From positions 1-64,000 of the forward strand of contig CALWVZ010000004.1 in NCBI GenBank assembly GCA_944385125.1: DNA of 64,000 bases. Direction: 5' to 3'. Of this stretch, positions 1 to 8,449 are shown piece by piece (the first letter of the stretch is position 1; each line of letters starts with the position of its first letter). The translations under genes and the position numbers were made by a program. The notes under the pieces were generated by a model that saw only the letters and a program-made list of their open reading frames with translations, did not search any database and was not told the DNA's origin. Origin of the DNA: an uncultured Oscillospiraceae bacterium. Its GTDB lineage: Bacteria; Bacillota; Clostridia; Oscillospirales; Oscillospiraceae.

Positions 1-2
1 TC

Positions 3-59
3 ACAGACAACAAGCCCTTTCAGCTGCTTAAACAATTTTTACTTTCAAATATTGTCTAA
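3..59 (+). other. Possible 3' end of an ORF entering from the left
   Basis: Frame 3 is open from the window edge to a TAA at 57-59 and reads as a plausible C-terminus (TDNKPFQLLKQFLLSNIV). The AT-rich sequence just after it resembles the flank of a mobile element, but nothing diagnostic is visible. It is too short to assign a family and may not be coding. Confidence 0.2.
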
Positions 60-127
60 CTTTTTGGGGTCACTTCATTTGCCCGACCACTGAGAATTAA
101 ATTTATTTTACGGCCCGAGCCCCGCCC

Positions 128-706
128 TTATTCCGCAACGGCCAGGGCTATCTGGCTCCAGGTCTCCATATTGTCGTATTCCGATTTCAGTTCCTGAAGG
201 CTCATCCAGGCGCCGCTGAGCTTTTCCGTCTCCTTTACCGACACTTCCCCCTCAACTTCCATGGAGAAGCACAGGCCCAGGTGGACAGCCCCTACGCCGT
301 TGCCGTCGTCGTTTATAAAGCCCCGGGGCACAAGCTCTCCCCGGCGCTGGATGTACACTTCTTCCTCCAGCTCCCGCTCCAGTCCCTTCATGAGCACGCT
401 GCGCCGGTCGGTCTCGTCCACAGGGTTGATGTGACCGCCTATACCGATGGACAGCTTGCCGTGGAGCCGGCTCTCCCCGCCCTTATTAAGGCGGCGGGTG
501 CTGAACACTCTGCCTTTTTGGGTCAGCACCACATAGGGGATTATCTGTTTGTAAGAGGGGTCCTCCTCCGCCGCCGGGCGGTCCATGAACTCGTGGTGGT
601 TTACGATGATGTCCAGCATCTCCTCCCTGTCAGCCGTGAGCAGGCCGGTCTTCCCGGAGATGTATTTTGCCAGCTTATCCGTTTTTACTACCAATACCTT
701 TTCCAT
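128..706 (-). CDS. NUDIX hydrolase-like phosphoesterase
   Basis: 192 residues. A NUDIX fold is suggested by the GGHINPVDE segment followed about 20 residues later by RELEEEV, which together resemble the NUDIX box (G-x5-E-x7-REUxEExGU) that binds metal and a nucleoside diphosphate-X substrate. The spacing is looser than in classical MutT proteins, as seen in the group annotated as 'phosphoesterase' in Clostridia. The substrate cannot be told. The start is supported by AAGGAG 6 bases before the ATG. It is transcribed away from the lipase gene, with which it shares the 707-797 intergenic region. The family is fairly sure, the substrate unknown. Confidence 0.85.
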   Translation of the reverse strand: MEKVLVVKTDKLAKYISGKTGLLTADREEMLDIIVNHHEFMDRPAAEEDPSYKQIIPYVVLTQKGRVFSTRRLNKGGESRLHGKLSIGIGGHINPVDETDRRSVLMKGLERELEEEVYIQRRGELVPRGFINDDGNGVGAVHLGLCFSMEVEGEVSVKETEKLSGAWMSLQELKSEYDNMETWSQIALAVAE

Positions 707-724
707 ATGGGCTCCTTCTGTATA

Positions 725-753
725 TTGACTTGGTTTTGTCTGCCGTGTAAAAT
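725..753 (+). promoter_or_regulatory. Promoter of the lipase gene
   Basis: A -35 TTGACT and a -10 TAAAAT are separated by exactly 17 bases, 45 bases before the lipase ATG. The ATG has a strong AAAGGAGG ribosome site. Confidence 0.7.
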
Positions 754-797
754 TGAACTATCAAGAGGGATAATAACACATAAAGGAGGATAATTCC

Positions 798-1739
798 ATG
801 CCCAGTTTCACGGAATTTTATTTCACCTCATCCACCGGCATGAACCAGATACGGGTAAAACAGTGCAGCCCCGACGCTGAACCCAAAGCTGTGGTGCAGA
901 TAGCCCACGGCATAGCCGAGCACGTGGACCGCTATACGGAGTTTATGGAGTACTTGGCCTCCAAGGGCTATTTGGCGGTAGCCAACGACCACCTGGGCCA
1001 CGGCAAGTCCATACGCCCCGGAGAGCTGAAGGGCTTCTTCGCCGACGAGGACGGCTGGGACTATGTGGTCCGGGACATGGAAAAGCTCCATGACAGGATC
1101 AGCGCCGAACATCCCGGCCTGCCCTATGTGATGTTCGGCCACAGCATGGGCAGCTTCCTCACCCGCACCTATATCATCAAACACCCGGATAAGTATAACG
1201 CCGTCATCCTCAGCGGTACCGGCCACCAGGCCAAGGCCCTTGTCCTGGGGGGATACGCCGCCGCTGCTGCCTCCGTTAAGATCTACGGTCCCAGGAAAGA
1301 GGGGGACTCTCTCAACGACCTGGCCTTCGGAGCCTACACCAAGGGCATAGAGGATCCCCGCACTCCCTTTGACTGGCTCACCCGGGTGAACGGCGAGGTG
1401 GACAAATACATCGCCGACCCCCTCTGCGGTTTTGTGGCCACGGTGGGTCTGTTTCGGGATATGATGGGCGGAATAAAATTCATCACCACTCAGAAAAACA
1501 TCAACACCATGAGCAAGACCCAGCCGGTCTACTTCATGTCCGGGGACCGGGACCCGGTGGGAGACTACGGCAAGGGCGTGGAGCGTGCCTATAAGGCCTT
1601 CTGTAAAGCCGGGCTCCACGACGTGCTCATGCGCCTATACCCCGGCGGCCGCCATGAAATGCTCAATGAGGAGAACAAATACGAAGTGTACGGGGATATC
1701 CTGGCCTGGCTGGAGGAGAAAGTCCCCATTAAGAAGTAA
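798..1739 (+). CDS. Alpha/beta hydrolase, lysophospholipase/monoacylglycerol lipase type
   Basis: 313 residues, a single cytoplasmic alpha/beta-hydrolase domain of the Hydrolase_4 (serine aminopeptidase S33-like) type. The catalytic triad is visible: nucleophile Ser116 in GHSMGS, Asp in SGDRDPVG, and His in GGRHEML near the C-terminus. The oxyanion strand IAHGIAEH is typical of monoglyceride lipase or lysophospholipase PldB relatives. There is no signal peptide. It likely hydrolyses ester bonds of monoacylglycerols or lysolipids; the true substrate is not determinable. It is a single-gene unit with its own promoter and terminator. Confidence 0.88.
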   Translation: MPSFTEFYFTSSTGMNQIRVKQCSPDAEPKAVVQIAHGIAEHVDRYTEFMEYLASKGYLAVANDHLGHGKSIRPGELKGFFADEDGWDYVVRDMEKLHDRISAEHPGLPYVMFGHSMGSFLTRTYIIKHPDKYNAVILSGTGHQAKALVLGGYAAAAASVKIYGPRKEGDSLNDLAFGAYTKGIEDPRTPFDWLTRVNGEVDKYIADPLCGFVATVGLFRDMMGGIKFITTQKNINTMSKTQPVYFMSGDRDPVGDYGKGVERAYKAFCKAGLHDVLMRLYPGGRHEMLNEENKYEVYGDILAWLEEKVPIKK

Positions 1740-1763
1740 ATAAATCTAAGCTTCCTCAAATTT

Positions 1764-1791
1764 AAAGGCGCTGCTTTATGCAGCGCCTTTT
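1764..1791. terminator. Bidirectional terminator between lipase and ispH-rpsA
   Basis: An 11-bp perfect stem (AAAGGCGCTGC/GCAGCGCCTTT) with a TTTAT loop and short T and A tracts on either side. It lies between two converging genes. Confidence 0.8.
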
Positions 1792-1813
1792 AAAGCTTAT
1801 GGGGTTTTAAGGC

Positions 1814-3868
1814 TTACTCCTCGTCGCCCATCTCGGGGATGATGCCGGTGGCTTCGCCGGTAGCGGAGACCTCGTATACCAGAGCGTCCTCGCCCTCATC
1901 CTCTGCGACTTCCTCCACTTCGGCAACAGGTGCAGGAGCGGGCTCGGACAGAGCACGGATGGACAGGGAGATCTTGTGCTTCTCCTCGTCGATAGCGGTG
2001 ATCTTGGCGTCCACAACATCGCCTACGGTGAGCACATCCTCGGGCTTGCCTATGCGGCGATTAGCGATCTGGGAGATATGGATAAGACCGTCAACGCCAG
2101 GCAGGACTTCGGCAAAGGCGCCGAAAGGCATGAGCTTGACGATGGTGACGGTGGCGACGCTGCCCACCTGGTACTTGTTGGTGAAAGCGGTCCAGGGATT
2201 GGCGTTGGGATCCTTGTAGCCCAGGGAGATCTTGCGCTTCTCCTTGTCGAAGTTGATGACATAGACCTCAACCTCGTCGCCTACGGAGAGGACCTCAGAG
2301 GGCTGATGGATGCGGCCCCAACTCAGCTCGGACACATGGACCATACCGTCGATACCGCCGATATCCACAAAAGCGCCGTAGCTGGTCATGGACTTGACCA
2401 CGCCGTGGTAGCGCTTGCCGATCTCGATCTCGTTCCAGATGGCCTCGGTGCGCTCCCGGCGCTCAGCCTGAGCCACACGGCGGATGGAGCCGACGACCCG
2501 CTTGCGGGCCTTGTTGACCTCAGTGATCTTGAGACGCACGGTCTTCTTCAGCAGCTGGCTCATCTCGGCGTCCCGGGGCAGATCGGTCTGGGAAGCGGGC
2601 ACAAATACGCGCACGCCCTTCACATTGACGACCACGCCGCCCTTGTTCTCTTCGGTGACGACGCCTTCCAGAACGGTGCCGTTGTCCACGGCCTCTTCCA
2701 CCTCGGTCCACATCTTGGCGGCATCCAGACGCTTCTTGGACAGCATGGCAGTGCCTTCCACGTCGTTTACCCGCACCACGACGGCCTCGATGGTGTCGCC
2801 CACCTTGACGACGTCCTCCACCTTTACGCCGTCATCGGTGAACTCGGAAGTGGGGATAAAGCCGGAGTACTTGGCGCCCAGATCAACGCTGATCTCAGTG
2901 CCGGTGATAGCAACTACAATGCCGGTTACCTTATCTCCATTATATATAGTTTTGAGAGTCTCCTCCAACATTTCGTCAAAGGACATTTCCTTCTCAACTG
3001 GGGTCTCTTCGATTTTGATTTCGTCACTCATTTTGTTTCTTACCTCCTTAATTATCCACGCAGGTGTGGATGCTCCGGCTGTGAGTCCGACAATACCGGC
3101 GTCTTTGAGCTTGTCCATATCCAGTTCCGAGGCTTTCTCTACAAACTGGACATTGGAGCATTGCTCGGAGCATATCTGCGCCAGATGAACGCTATTGGCG
3201 CTGTGCTTTCCGCCGATGACCACCATGGCATCACATTCCGAGGCAAGCATTGCCGCTTCCTCCTGCCGCGTGAACGTAGCAAGACATATTGTATCAGATA
3301 TTTTCGCATTTGTACATCTTTTTTTTATTACATTACAACATTCAGTAAAATTACTGCGAGTCTGCGTGGTTTGTACCACGACTGTTATTGGTTTTCCCCA
3401 ATACTCTGTATTTTTATCCAGCCACATTTCCAAATTTTGAGAATTCTCAAATACGGCGTGTTCCCCGCACCAACCGCATATGCCCTCCACCTCAGGATGA
3501 TTGGGCATACCGATAATTATAACGAAGCGGCCCTCGGCTGCCGCCCGGCTGACTATGGTATGTATGGCCTTCACCTTGGGGCAGGTGGCGTCGACGATTT
3601 CGCCCCCGGCCTTTTCCAGCTGTTCGTAGATTTCCCGGGAAACGCCGTGGGCCCGGATGAGGACCTGCTCCCCCGGCTCCAGCTCCTCCGGCCGTCGGAT
3701 GACCCGCAGCCCGGCAGATTCCAGGCGGCGCACCACGTCCTCATTGTGTATCAGCTCGCCGAAGCTGGCACAGCTGCCCTGCTTTTCCAGGAGCTTTTCC
3801 GCCATATCCACTGAGCGGCTGACCCCGAAACAAAAGCCTGCGCTCTGAGCCACTCTCAGCTCTCTCAT
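1814..3868 (-). CDS. ispH-rpsA: Bifunctional IspH reductase / ribosomal protein S1 fusion
   Basis: 684 residues. Residues 1-275 are 4-hydroxy-3-methylbut-2-enyl diphosphate reductase, the last MEP-pathway step, making IPP and DMAPP. The three [4Fe-4S] cysteines are C13 (GFCFGV), C96 (DATCPK) and C195 (DTICLAT), with E126 in HPEVEG. Residues about 310-640 hold four S1 RNA-binding domains, and the tail is acidic. IspH-S1 fusions are known in Clostridia. The ATG overlaps the cmk stop (ATGA), making it the last gene of the long minus-strand operon. An AAGGAGGT sequence at the junction precedes in-frame Met280, so a free S1 protein may also be made. Confidence 0.95.
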   Translation of the reverse strand: MRELRVAQSAGFCFGVSRSVDMAEKLLEKQGSCASFGELIHNEDVVRRLESAGLRVIRRPEELEPGEQVLIRAHGVSREIYEQLEKAGGEIVDATCPKVKAIHTIVSRAAAEGRFVIIIGMPNHPEVEGICGWCGEHAVFENSQNLEMWLDKNTEYWGKPITVVVQTTQTRSNFTECCNVIKKRCTNAKISDTICLATFTRQEEAAMLASECDAMVVIGGKHSANSVHLAQICSEQCSNVQFVEKASELDMDKLKDAGIVGLTAGASTPAWIIKEVRNKMSDEIKIEETPVEKEMSFDEMLEETLKTIYNGDKVTGIVVAITGTEISVDLGAKYSGFIPTSEFTDDGVKVEDVVKVGDTIEAVVVRVNDVEGTAMLSKKRLDAAKMWTEVEEAVDNGTVLEGVVTEENKGGVVVNVKGVRVFVPASQTDLPRDAEMSQLLKKTVRLKITEVNKARKRVVGSIRRVAQAERRERTEAIWNEIEIGKRYHGVVKSMTSYGAFVDIGGIDGMVHVSELSWGRIHQPSEVLSVGDEVEVYVINFDKEKRKISLGYKDPNANPWTAFTNKYQVGSVATVTIVKLMPFGAFAEVLPGVDGLIHISQIANRRIGKPEDVLTVGDVVDAKITAIDEEKHKISLSIRALSEPAPAPVAEVEEVAEDEGEDALVYEVSATGEATGIIPEMGDEE
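3031..3049 (-). promoter_or_regulatory. Internal ribosome site and start for free S1
   Basis: On the minus strand AAGGAGGT (3042-3049) lies 10 bases before an in-frame ATG (Met280 of the fusion, reading MSDEIKIEE). The codons forming it encode the linker K-E-V between the IspH and S1 parts. It is a better Shine-Dalgarno match than most true gene starts in the window. Initiation here would give a stand-alone S1 of about 405 residues. Confidence 0.6.
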
Positions 3869-4563
3869 TTCTGCTCCTCCCTTTCCGGGGAAAGTCTGGT
3901 AACTACAAGCTCCGCCAGGAGCCTGAAGCTCTCTTCAAAACCGATGTCGCTGGTGTCCACCACCAGAGCGTCTTCCGCCGCTTTCAAGGGGGCTGCGGCC
4001 CTGCTGCTGTCCTGCTTGTCCCTGTATTCTATCTCCCTCAGCACATCCTGGAAATTCTCTTCAATGCCCTTGTTTTTCTGCTCCAGCATCCGCCGCCTGG
4101 CTCTGGCCTCGCTGCTGGCGGTGAGGAATATCTTCAGCTCTGCCTCCGGCAGCACAACAGTGCCGATGTCCCGGCCGTCCATTATCACGTTGTTCTTTCT
4201 AGCAAAATCCCTCTGCATCTCCAGCAGATAGGTCCTGACCCGCTGGTGGGCGGAGACGTCGGAGGCACAGATGGAAATCTCCGGCAGACGTATCTGCTCC
4301 GACACGTCCTCCCCGTCCAGATACATCCGCTGCTCCCCGGCCTCGTTGTAGCCCGTTTCTATCTTTATTTTCGGCAGCAGCTCCATCACCGCTTCTTCAT
4401 CCTTCCGATCTATGCCCCGGCGAAAGGCAGCAAGACCCAGGGTACGGTATATGGCCCCGGTATCCACATATATGAAACGGAAGGCCTCCGCCAGCCTTCT
4501 GGCCAGGCTGCTCTTCCCCGCCCCGGAGGGTCCGTCAATGGCTATGGAAAAAAATTCCTTCAT
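3865..4563 (-). CDS. cmk: Cytidylate kinase
   Basis: 232 residues, the usual length. It phosphorylates CMP and dCMP with ATP in pyrimidine nucleotide salvage. The P-loop GPSGAGKSS is at residues 11-19, the substrate-binding DTGAIYRT follows, and the MDGRDIGTVV motif of CMP kinases is present. The gene overlaps both neighbours by 4 bases (flavoprotein stop before it, ispH-rpsA start after it), which indicates translational coupling. A cmk-ispH-rpsA arrangement is common in Clostridia. Confidence 0.97.
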   Translation of the reverse strand: MKEFFSIAIDGPSGAGKSSLARRLAEAFRFIYVDTGAIYRTLGLAAFRRGIDRKDEEAVMELLPKIKIETGYNEAGEQRMYLDGEDVSEQIRLPEISICASDVSAHQRVRTYLLEMQRDFARKNNVIMDGRDIGTVVLPEAELKIFLTASSEARARRRMLEQKNKGIEENFQDVLREIEYRDKQDSSRAAAPLKAAEDALVVDTSDIGFEESFRLLAELVVTRLSPEREEQK

Positions 4564-5807
4564 AAATATTCATCCCCCAACACAGAATTTCCGGCCACAT
4601 ATCCCGTGGACCAGGCAATTTGCAGATTGAATCCCCCGGTGTACCCGTCCAGGTCCAGTATCTCTCCGGCAAAGTACAGCCCCTTCACCAGCTTGGACTC
4701 CATGGTGCGGGGATTGACCTCCCTGGTACTGATGCCGCCGGCAGTGACAATTGCCTCATCTATCGGCCTGGCGCCGCTGATGGACACCGGGAAGGCTTTG
4801 AACAGATGCAGCAGCCTCATGCGCTGCTCTCTGGTGATGCTGTTTACCTTGGTGTCCTCAGGTATGCCGGACAGCCGGATCAAAACTGGGATCATGGCCC
4901 GACCCGCCAAATCTCCCAGGGCATTTTTGAACTCCCGGTTGGAGTACTTCTCAAAGTCTCTGAGGAGCCTTGCGTCCAGCTTTTTCTCGTCCAGGCCCGG
5001 CTTCAGGTCTATCTCCAGCCTGTATTCCGCACTGCCCATGTTCCGCATATGGGAACTGGCGGAGAGCACCAGGGGGCCGGAGACTCCGAAATGGGTAAAG
5101 AGCATTTCCCCCAGCTCCTTGTATATCAGCCTGTTGTTTTCATAGGCGGACAAAGTCACGTTTTTCAGGGCAAAGCCCTGCATCTCGCCGCAGTATCCGT
5201 CCCCGCTCTCCAGCGGCACCAGAGACGGCCGCAGCCCGGTCACGCTGTGTCCCAGTTTTTCCGCCATGGCGTGGCCCGCCCCGTTGGAGCCCGTAAGGGG
5301 GTATGAAAGCCCTCCCGTGCAAAGGGCGGCGGCCCGGCACTCTATAAACCCCTGCTCCGTCAGCACGCCGGAGACCGCTCCGTCGTCGGCGCATATCTCT
5401 CGGGCCTTGCTGTGCAGCACCCGTACGCCCCTGCGCTGGCAGAGCCTGGACAGCAGTCCCGCCACGTCGTTGGCGTTGTCTGACACTGGGAACACCCTGT
5501 TGCCCCGTTCCACTTTGAGAGGCAAGCCGGCATCCTCAAAAAAGGCCATAGTATCCGCCGGGGACAGTCTGTTCAGGGCGCTGTAAAGGAACCTGCCGTC
5601 TCCCGGTATGTTTGCCATGAAGGTCTTTATATCGCAGCTGTTGGTCACATTGCAGCGGCCTTTGCCGGTTATTCTCAATTTTCGGCCCAGCATTTTGTTG
5701 GGCTCCAGCAGCAGTGTGTCCAGCCCCCTGGAAGCAGCGGTACAGGCGCACATAAGTCCTGCGGCGCCGCCGCCGATGACCGCTAAGTCAGCTCTCTCCA
5801 GATTCAT
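4560..5807 (-). CDS. HI0933/YhiN-family flavoprotein (NAD(P)/FAD-dependent oxidoreductase)
   Basis: About 415 residues from the chosen start. The N-terminal dinucleotide-binding GGGAAG motif in LAVIGGGAAGLM, the GRKLRITGKGRCNVTN segment and the C-terminal YTGGFNLQIAWSTG are diagnostic of the HI0933 family, whose biochemical role is not settled. An upstream in-frame ATG (5846) exists, but the start at 5807 is preferred: it has AGGGAG about 10 bases upstream and begins right before the FAD motif. It overlaps the RpiR gene by 20 bases and lies inside the long operon. Confidence 0.9.
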   Translation of the reverse strand: MNLERADLAVIGGGAAGLMCACTAASRGLDTLLLEPNKMLGRKLRITGKGRCNVTNSCDIKTFMANIPGDGRFLYSALNRLSPADTMAFFEDAGLPLKVERGNRVFPVSDNANDVAGLLSRLCQRRGVRVLHSKAREICADDGAVSGVLTEQGFIECRAAALCTGGLSYPLTGSNGAGHAMAEKLGHSVTGLRPSLVPLESGDGYCGEMQGFALKNVTLSAYENNRLIYKELGEMLFTHFGVSGPLVLSASSHMRNMGSAEYRLEIDLKPGLDEKKLDARLLRDFEKYSNREFKNALGDLAGRAMIPVLIRLSGIPEDTKVNSITREQRMRLLHLFKAFPVSISGARPIDEAIVTAGGISTREVNPRTMESKLVKGLYFAGEILDLDGYTGGFNLQIAWSTGYVAGNSVLGDEYL

Positions 5808-6600
5808 ATGTATCAAACTCCCTGTGCAGGGCGTCCAGCTCTGCAAGATTGGTATCTAGGCTCCTGCCGCAGCTGTTCTCCAAAGCAGTGAACAGAGCCT
5901 CCATTAAAGCAGCAAGGGCAATGATCCCCTTGCCCAGCAGCATTACGTCTGCGTAGCGCCCCACCGGCGCCGCCTCGTCGTCTGCCAGCGCCAGAACCTG
6001 CGCCCCCTTTTCTCGGGCATAGCGGGCCGGAGCAGAAAGCTGCGAAAAGAAACCGCCGCTTACAATGAACAAAGCGGATTTTTCGTCCAGCTCAAAAATC
6101 TCCCGGGACAGGCCCGGGGAGGCCGGACATGCGTTAAGTCCCAGGGCCCTCAGTCCCGAGGCAAAGTAGCTGTCTATGCCGTCCATCCCCAGACCCGACT
6201 GCACAACTATCCTGTCCGCCTGGAGCAGCAGTTCCACGGCTCTTTCCAGGGCAAGCCGGTTCTGAGCAGTCAGAACGGAGCCCAGGCTGAGCCTGCCCAG
6301 ATCCACTGTCTGTTTCAAAGCTCCGGCCTCTGCCTCCGCCTCAGCCTCCTTTACACTGCCCAGTCTGTCCTTGACCAGCTGCTGCAAAGCCCTGCGGAGC
6401 TGAGAATATCCGCTGAAGCCCAGCTGCCTTGCAAAGCGCACCACGGAGGACTCGCTGACCTGCGCAGCCTGGGACAGCATCCTGGAGGTCATAAAGGATA
6501 CGGCTTCGCTGTTTTCGCTTATGTATCGGGCAATGGCCCTTTGCCGTTTGGAGTAGCTCTGACTCTCGTCGGCCAGCCGCTGCAGCAGATCGCTTTCCAT
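5788..6600 (-). CDS. RpiR/MurR-family transcriptional regulator
   Basis: 270 residues. Residues 1-80 form the RpiR helix-turn-helix (RQRAIARYISENSEAV ... ESSVVRFARQLGFSGYSQLRRAL), and residues about 110-250 form a sugar-isomerase (SIS) domain that would bind a phosphosugar (VQSGLGMDGIDSYFASGLRALG, LFIVSGGF). Such regulators usually control sugar or amino-sugar catabolism. Here it sits in a housekeeping operon between rluB and a flavoprotein, so its targets are probably elsewhere. It starts 5 bases after the rluB stop region with GAGGTGAG as ribosome site. Confidence 0.9.
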   Translation of the reverse strand: MESDLLQRLADESQSYSKRQRAIARYISENSEAVSFMTSRMLSQAAQVSESSVVRFARQLGFSGYSQLRRALQQLVKDRLGSVKEAEAEAEAGALKQTVDLGRLSLGSVLTAQNRLALERAVELLLQADRIVVQSGLGMDGIDSYFASGLRALGLNACPASPGLSREIFELDEKSALFIVSGGFFSQLSAPARYAREKGAQVLALADDEAAPVGRYADVMLLGKGIIALAALMEALFTALENSCGRSLDTNLAELDALHREFDTYESGES

Positions 6601-6604
6601 AAGC

Positions 6605-7309
6605 TCACCTCAGTTTTTCCAGTTCCTCTTTTGTAAGGAACCTCCACTTTCCCGGCTCCAGGCCTCCCAAGTCCAGGCTGCCTTCGGCCACTCGCTTGAG
6701 TCTCGTTACTCTCAGCCCCACAGACTGGCACATCTTTCTGACCTGGCGGTTCCTGCCCTCGTGTATACTGATGGCGAGCAGCGCTCCCCCAGGCAGCAGC
6801 TTTAAGATCTCCGCCTCAGCCGGCCTTGTCCTGTATCCCTCCAGCTCCATGGGCAGGCGCAGCTTTTCCACCGCCCTCTCCACATTCTTCCCCAGCACCC
6901 AGGTGTGGTAGGTTTTGCTGACTTCATGGGATGGATGCATTATCCTGTTGGCAAACTCCCCGTCATTGGTCATCAGCAGCAGGCCCTCGGAATTCATGTC
7001 CAGCCTGCCCACCGGATATAGCCGGAGCCCCAGCTCCTGTACCAGAAGGCTCACGTCCTTCCGGCCTTTCTCATCCTTCAGGCTGGTGACGTAGCCTTTG
7101 GGTTTGTTTAGCATTATGTAAACCTTCTCCCCGGTGGACGGAAGCTCTCTCCCGTCCACCAGAATTCGGTCTTTTCCAGCGTCGGCTTTGTCACCCAAGA
7201 CGGCGGTCCGGCCATTGAGGGAGACCCGCCCTGCGCTGATATATTCCTCGGCTGTTCTTCGGGACATCAGCCCGGCAGCCGATATTATCTTTTGCAGCCT
7301 TTCAGCCAT
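6605..7309 (-). CDS. rRNA pseudouridine synthase, RluB/RsuA family
   Basis: About 234 residues from the chosen start (MAERLQKIIS). An S4 RNA-binding domain (residues 1-60) is followed by the RsuA/RluB catalytic domain. The catalytic Asp is in GRLDMNSEGLLLMTNDG and the C-terminal motif is EGRNRQVRKMC. It converts uridine to pseudouridine in rRNA, by homology in 23S near position 2605 (RluB). Longer in-frame starts would place a basic, non-conserved 36-residue tail over the dacF gene and were rejected. Its start is 8 bases after the dacF stop. Confidence 0.92.
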   Translation of the reverse strand: MAERLQKIISAAGLMSRRTAEEYISAGRVSLNGRTAVLGDKADAGKDRILVDGRELPSTGEKVYIMLNKPKGYVTSLKDEKGRKDVSLLVQELGLRLYPVGRLDMNSEGLLLMTNDGEFANRIMHPSHEVSKTYHTWVLGKNVERAVEKLRLPMELEGYRTRPAEAEILKLLPGGALLAISIHEGRNRQVRKMCQSVGLRVTRLKRVAEGSLDLGGLEPGKWRFLTKEELEKLR

Positions 7310-7317
7310 TATTACAT

Positions 7318-8394
7318 TCACCCGCTGTCTGTTTCTTCCTCCGGGAGCAGCAGGTCCACGTCTCTTTCGTATACCAGCCGGCATTCTCCCACTTGCTTTC
7401 CGTCTATTATAACCCAAATCTTTCCGCCTGTCTCCCCTTTATTTACCGGGGCAAAGACAAATCTTGGATATTCAACCTTCAAGCACAGCTCCTGCTCAGG
7501 CTCCAGCAGCAATTCTATGCTGCTTTCCGGCAAAAGTCTCACGCTCTTTTCGCAGCCGGATATCACCGGCACCTGAAAGCTCTGTCCCTCCACGGCATCT
7601 CTCAGTTCAAACTGGGAGTAGGCCCAGTCGTAGAGCCGTATATGGTCGTTCCAGTCGTCCGGGGCGGAAAGGGTGACGCATATGAGCCTCAGTCCATTTC
7701 TCTCGCAGCAGCTCACCAGGCAGCGGCCCGCCGCCTGGGTATAGCCGGTCTTGCCGCCGATACAGTCGGGGCACATGTCCAGCAGCTTATTGTGGTTTAT
7801 CAAAGTCTGGCCCTTGATATGGCAGCTTTTTGTGGCGCACAGCTGCCGGAAGCTCTCGTTTTCCATGCAGCAGCACATAAGCTTCGCCATGTCCCTGGCG
7901 GTGGAATAATGCCCCGGAGCGTCCAAGCCGTGGGGATTTTCAAAGCTGCTGTCCTCCATCCCCAGCTCCGCCGCTTTGGCGTTCATAAGCTTTGTAAAAT
8001 TTTCCACGCTCCCGGCCACATGCAGGGCCAGGGCCTGAGCCGCATCATTTCCCGATACCAGCAGCAGTCCCAGCAGCAGCTCCTTGACCGTGTAGCGCTC
8101 CCCCGCTTTAAGATACATGGACGAACCCTCGATATTGCAGCATTCGTAAGTTATGTCAACCAGCTCATTGAGCTTGGCATTTTCCAGGGTCACAATGGCC
8201 GTCATCAGTTTGGTGGTACTGGCGATAAGGGCCTGGGCGTCGGCATTTTTTTCATACATGATGCGGCCTTTTGAAGTCATCACGATGGCCGACCGGGCGC
8301 TGGGGCAGGGTGTCTCGGCGTAAGCTGCCGGACAGCCGGGCAGCAGCAGGGAGAGCGCAGCCAGCGCAGAGATAAATTTCTTAATAATAAGCAC
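7318..8394 (-). CDS. dacF: D-alanyl-D-alanine carboxypeptidase (DacF/PBP5 type)
   Basis: 358 residues. It trims the terminal D-Ala from peptidoglycan stem peptides outside the membrane. A signal peptide (about residues 1-26, ending AAYA) is followed by the S11 catalytic motifs SxxK (S59-TT-K62), SGN (114-116) and KTG (215-217), then a C-terminal PBP5-like beta domain. DacF in Bacillus acts on forespore peptidoglycan; the neighbouring gerW gene fits a sporulation link, which is inference. The only start available is GTG at 8394, buried in a strong hairpin. No C-terminal amphipathic anchor is obvious. Confidence 0.93.
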   Translation of the reverse strand: MLIIKKFISALAALSLLLPGCPAAYAETPCPSARSAIVMTSKGRIMYEKNADAQALIASTTKLMTAIVTLENAKLNELVDITYECCNIEGSSMYLKAGERYTVKELLLGLLLVSGNDAAQALALHVAGSVENFTKLMNAKAAELGMEDSSFENPHGLDAPGHYSTARDMAKLMCCCMENESFRQLCATKSCHIKGQTLINHNKLLDMCPDCIGGKTGYTQAAGRCLVSCCERNGLRLICVTLSAPDDWNDHIRLYDWAYSQFELRDAVEGQSFQVPVISGCEKSVRLLPESSIELLLEPEQELCLKVEYPRFVFAPVNKGETGGKIWVIIDGKQVGECRLVYERDVDLLLPEEETDSG

Positions 8395-8422
8395 CGCCTT
8401 TCTGCAGGCAGTGCTTATTATT
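8383..8422 (-). promoter_or_regulatory. Hairpin covering the dacF start site
   Basis: A 16-position stem with one mismatch (AATAATAAGCACCGCC at 8383-8398 against 8407-8422) and an 8-base loop. In the minus-strand mRNA it follows the gerW stop and contains the dacF ribosome site and GTG start. It could be a partial intrinsic terminator (UUAUUAUU tract) or a translational block. Confidence 0.6.
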
Positions 8423-8449
8423 TACACATATTCAGATAATATGAGTTTT

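Noticed and set aside
1976..3814. 612-codon plus-strand open frame opposite ispH-rpsA
   Set aside because: It is the antisense of a clearly functional gene in GC-rich DNA, with no ribosome site and no recognisable domain.
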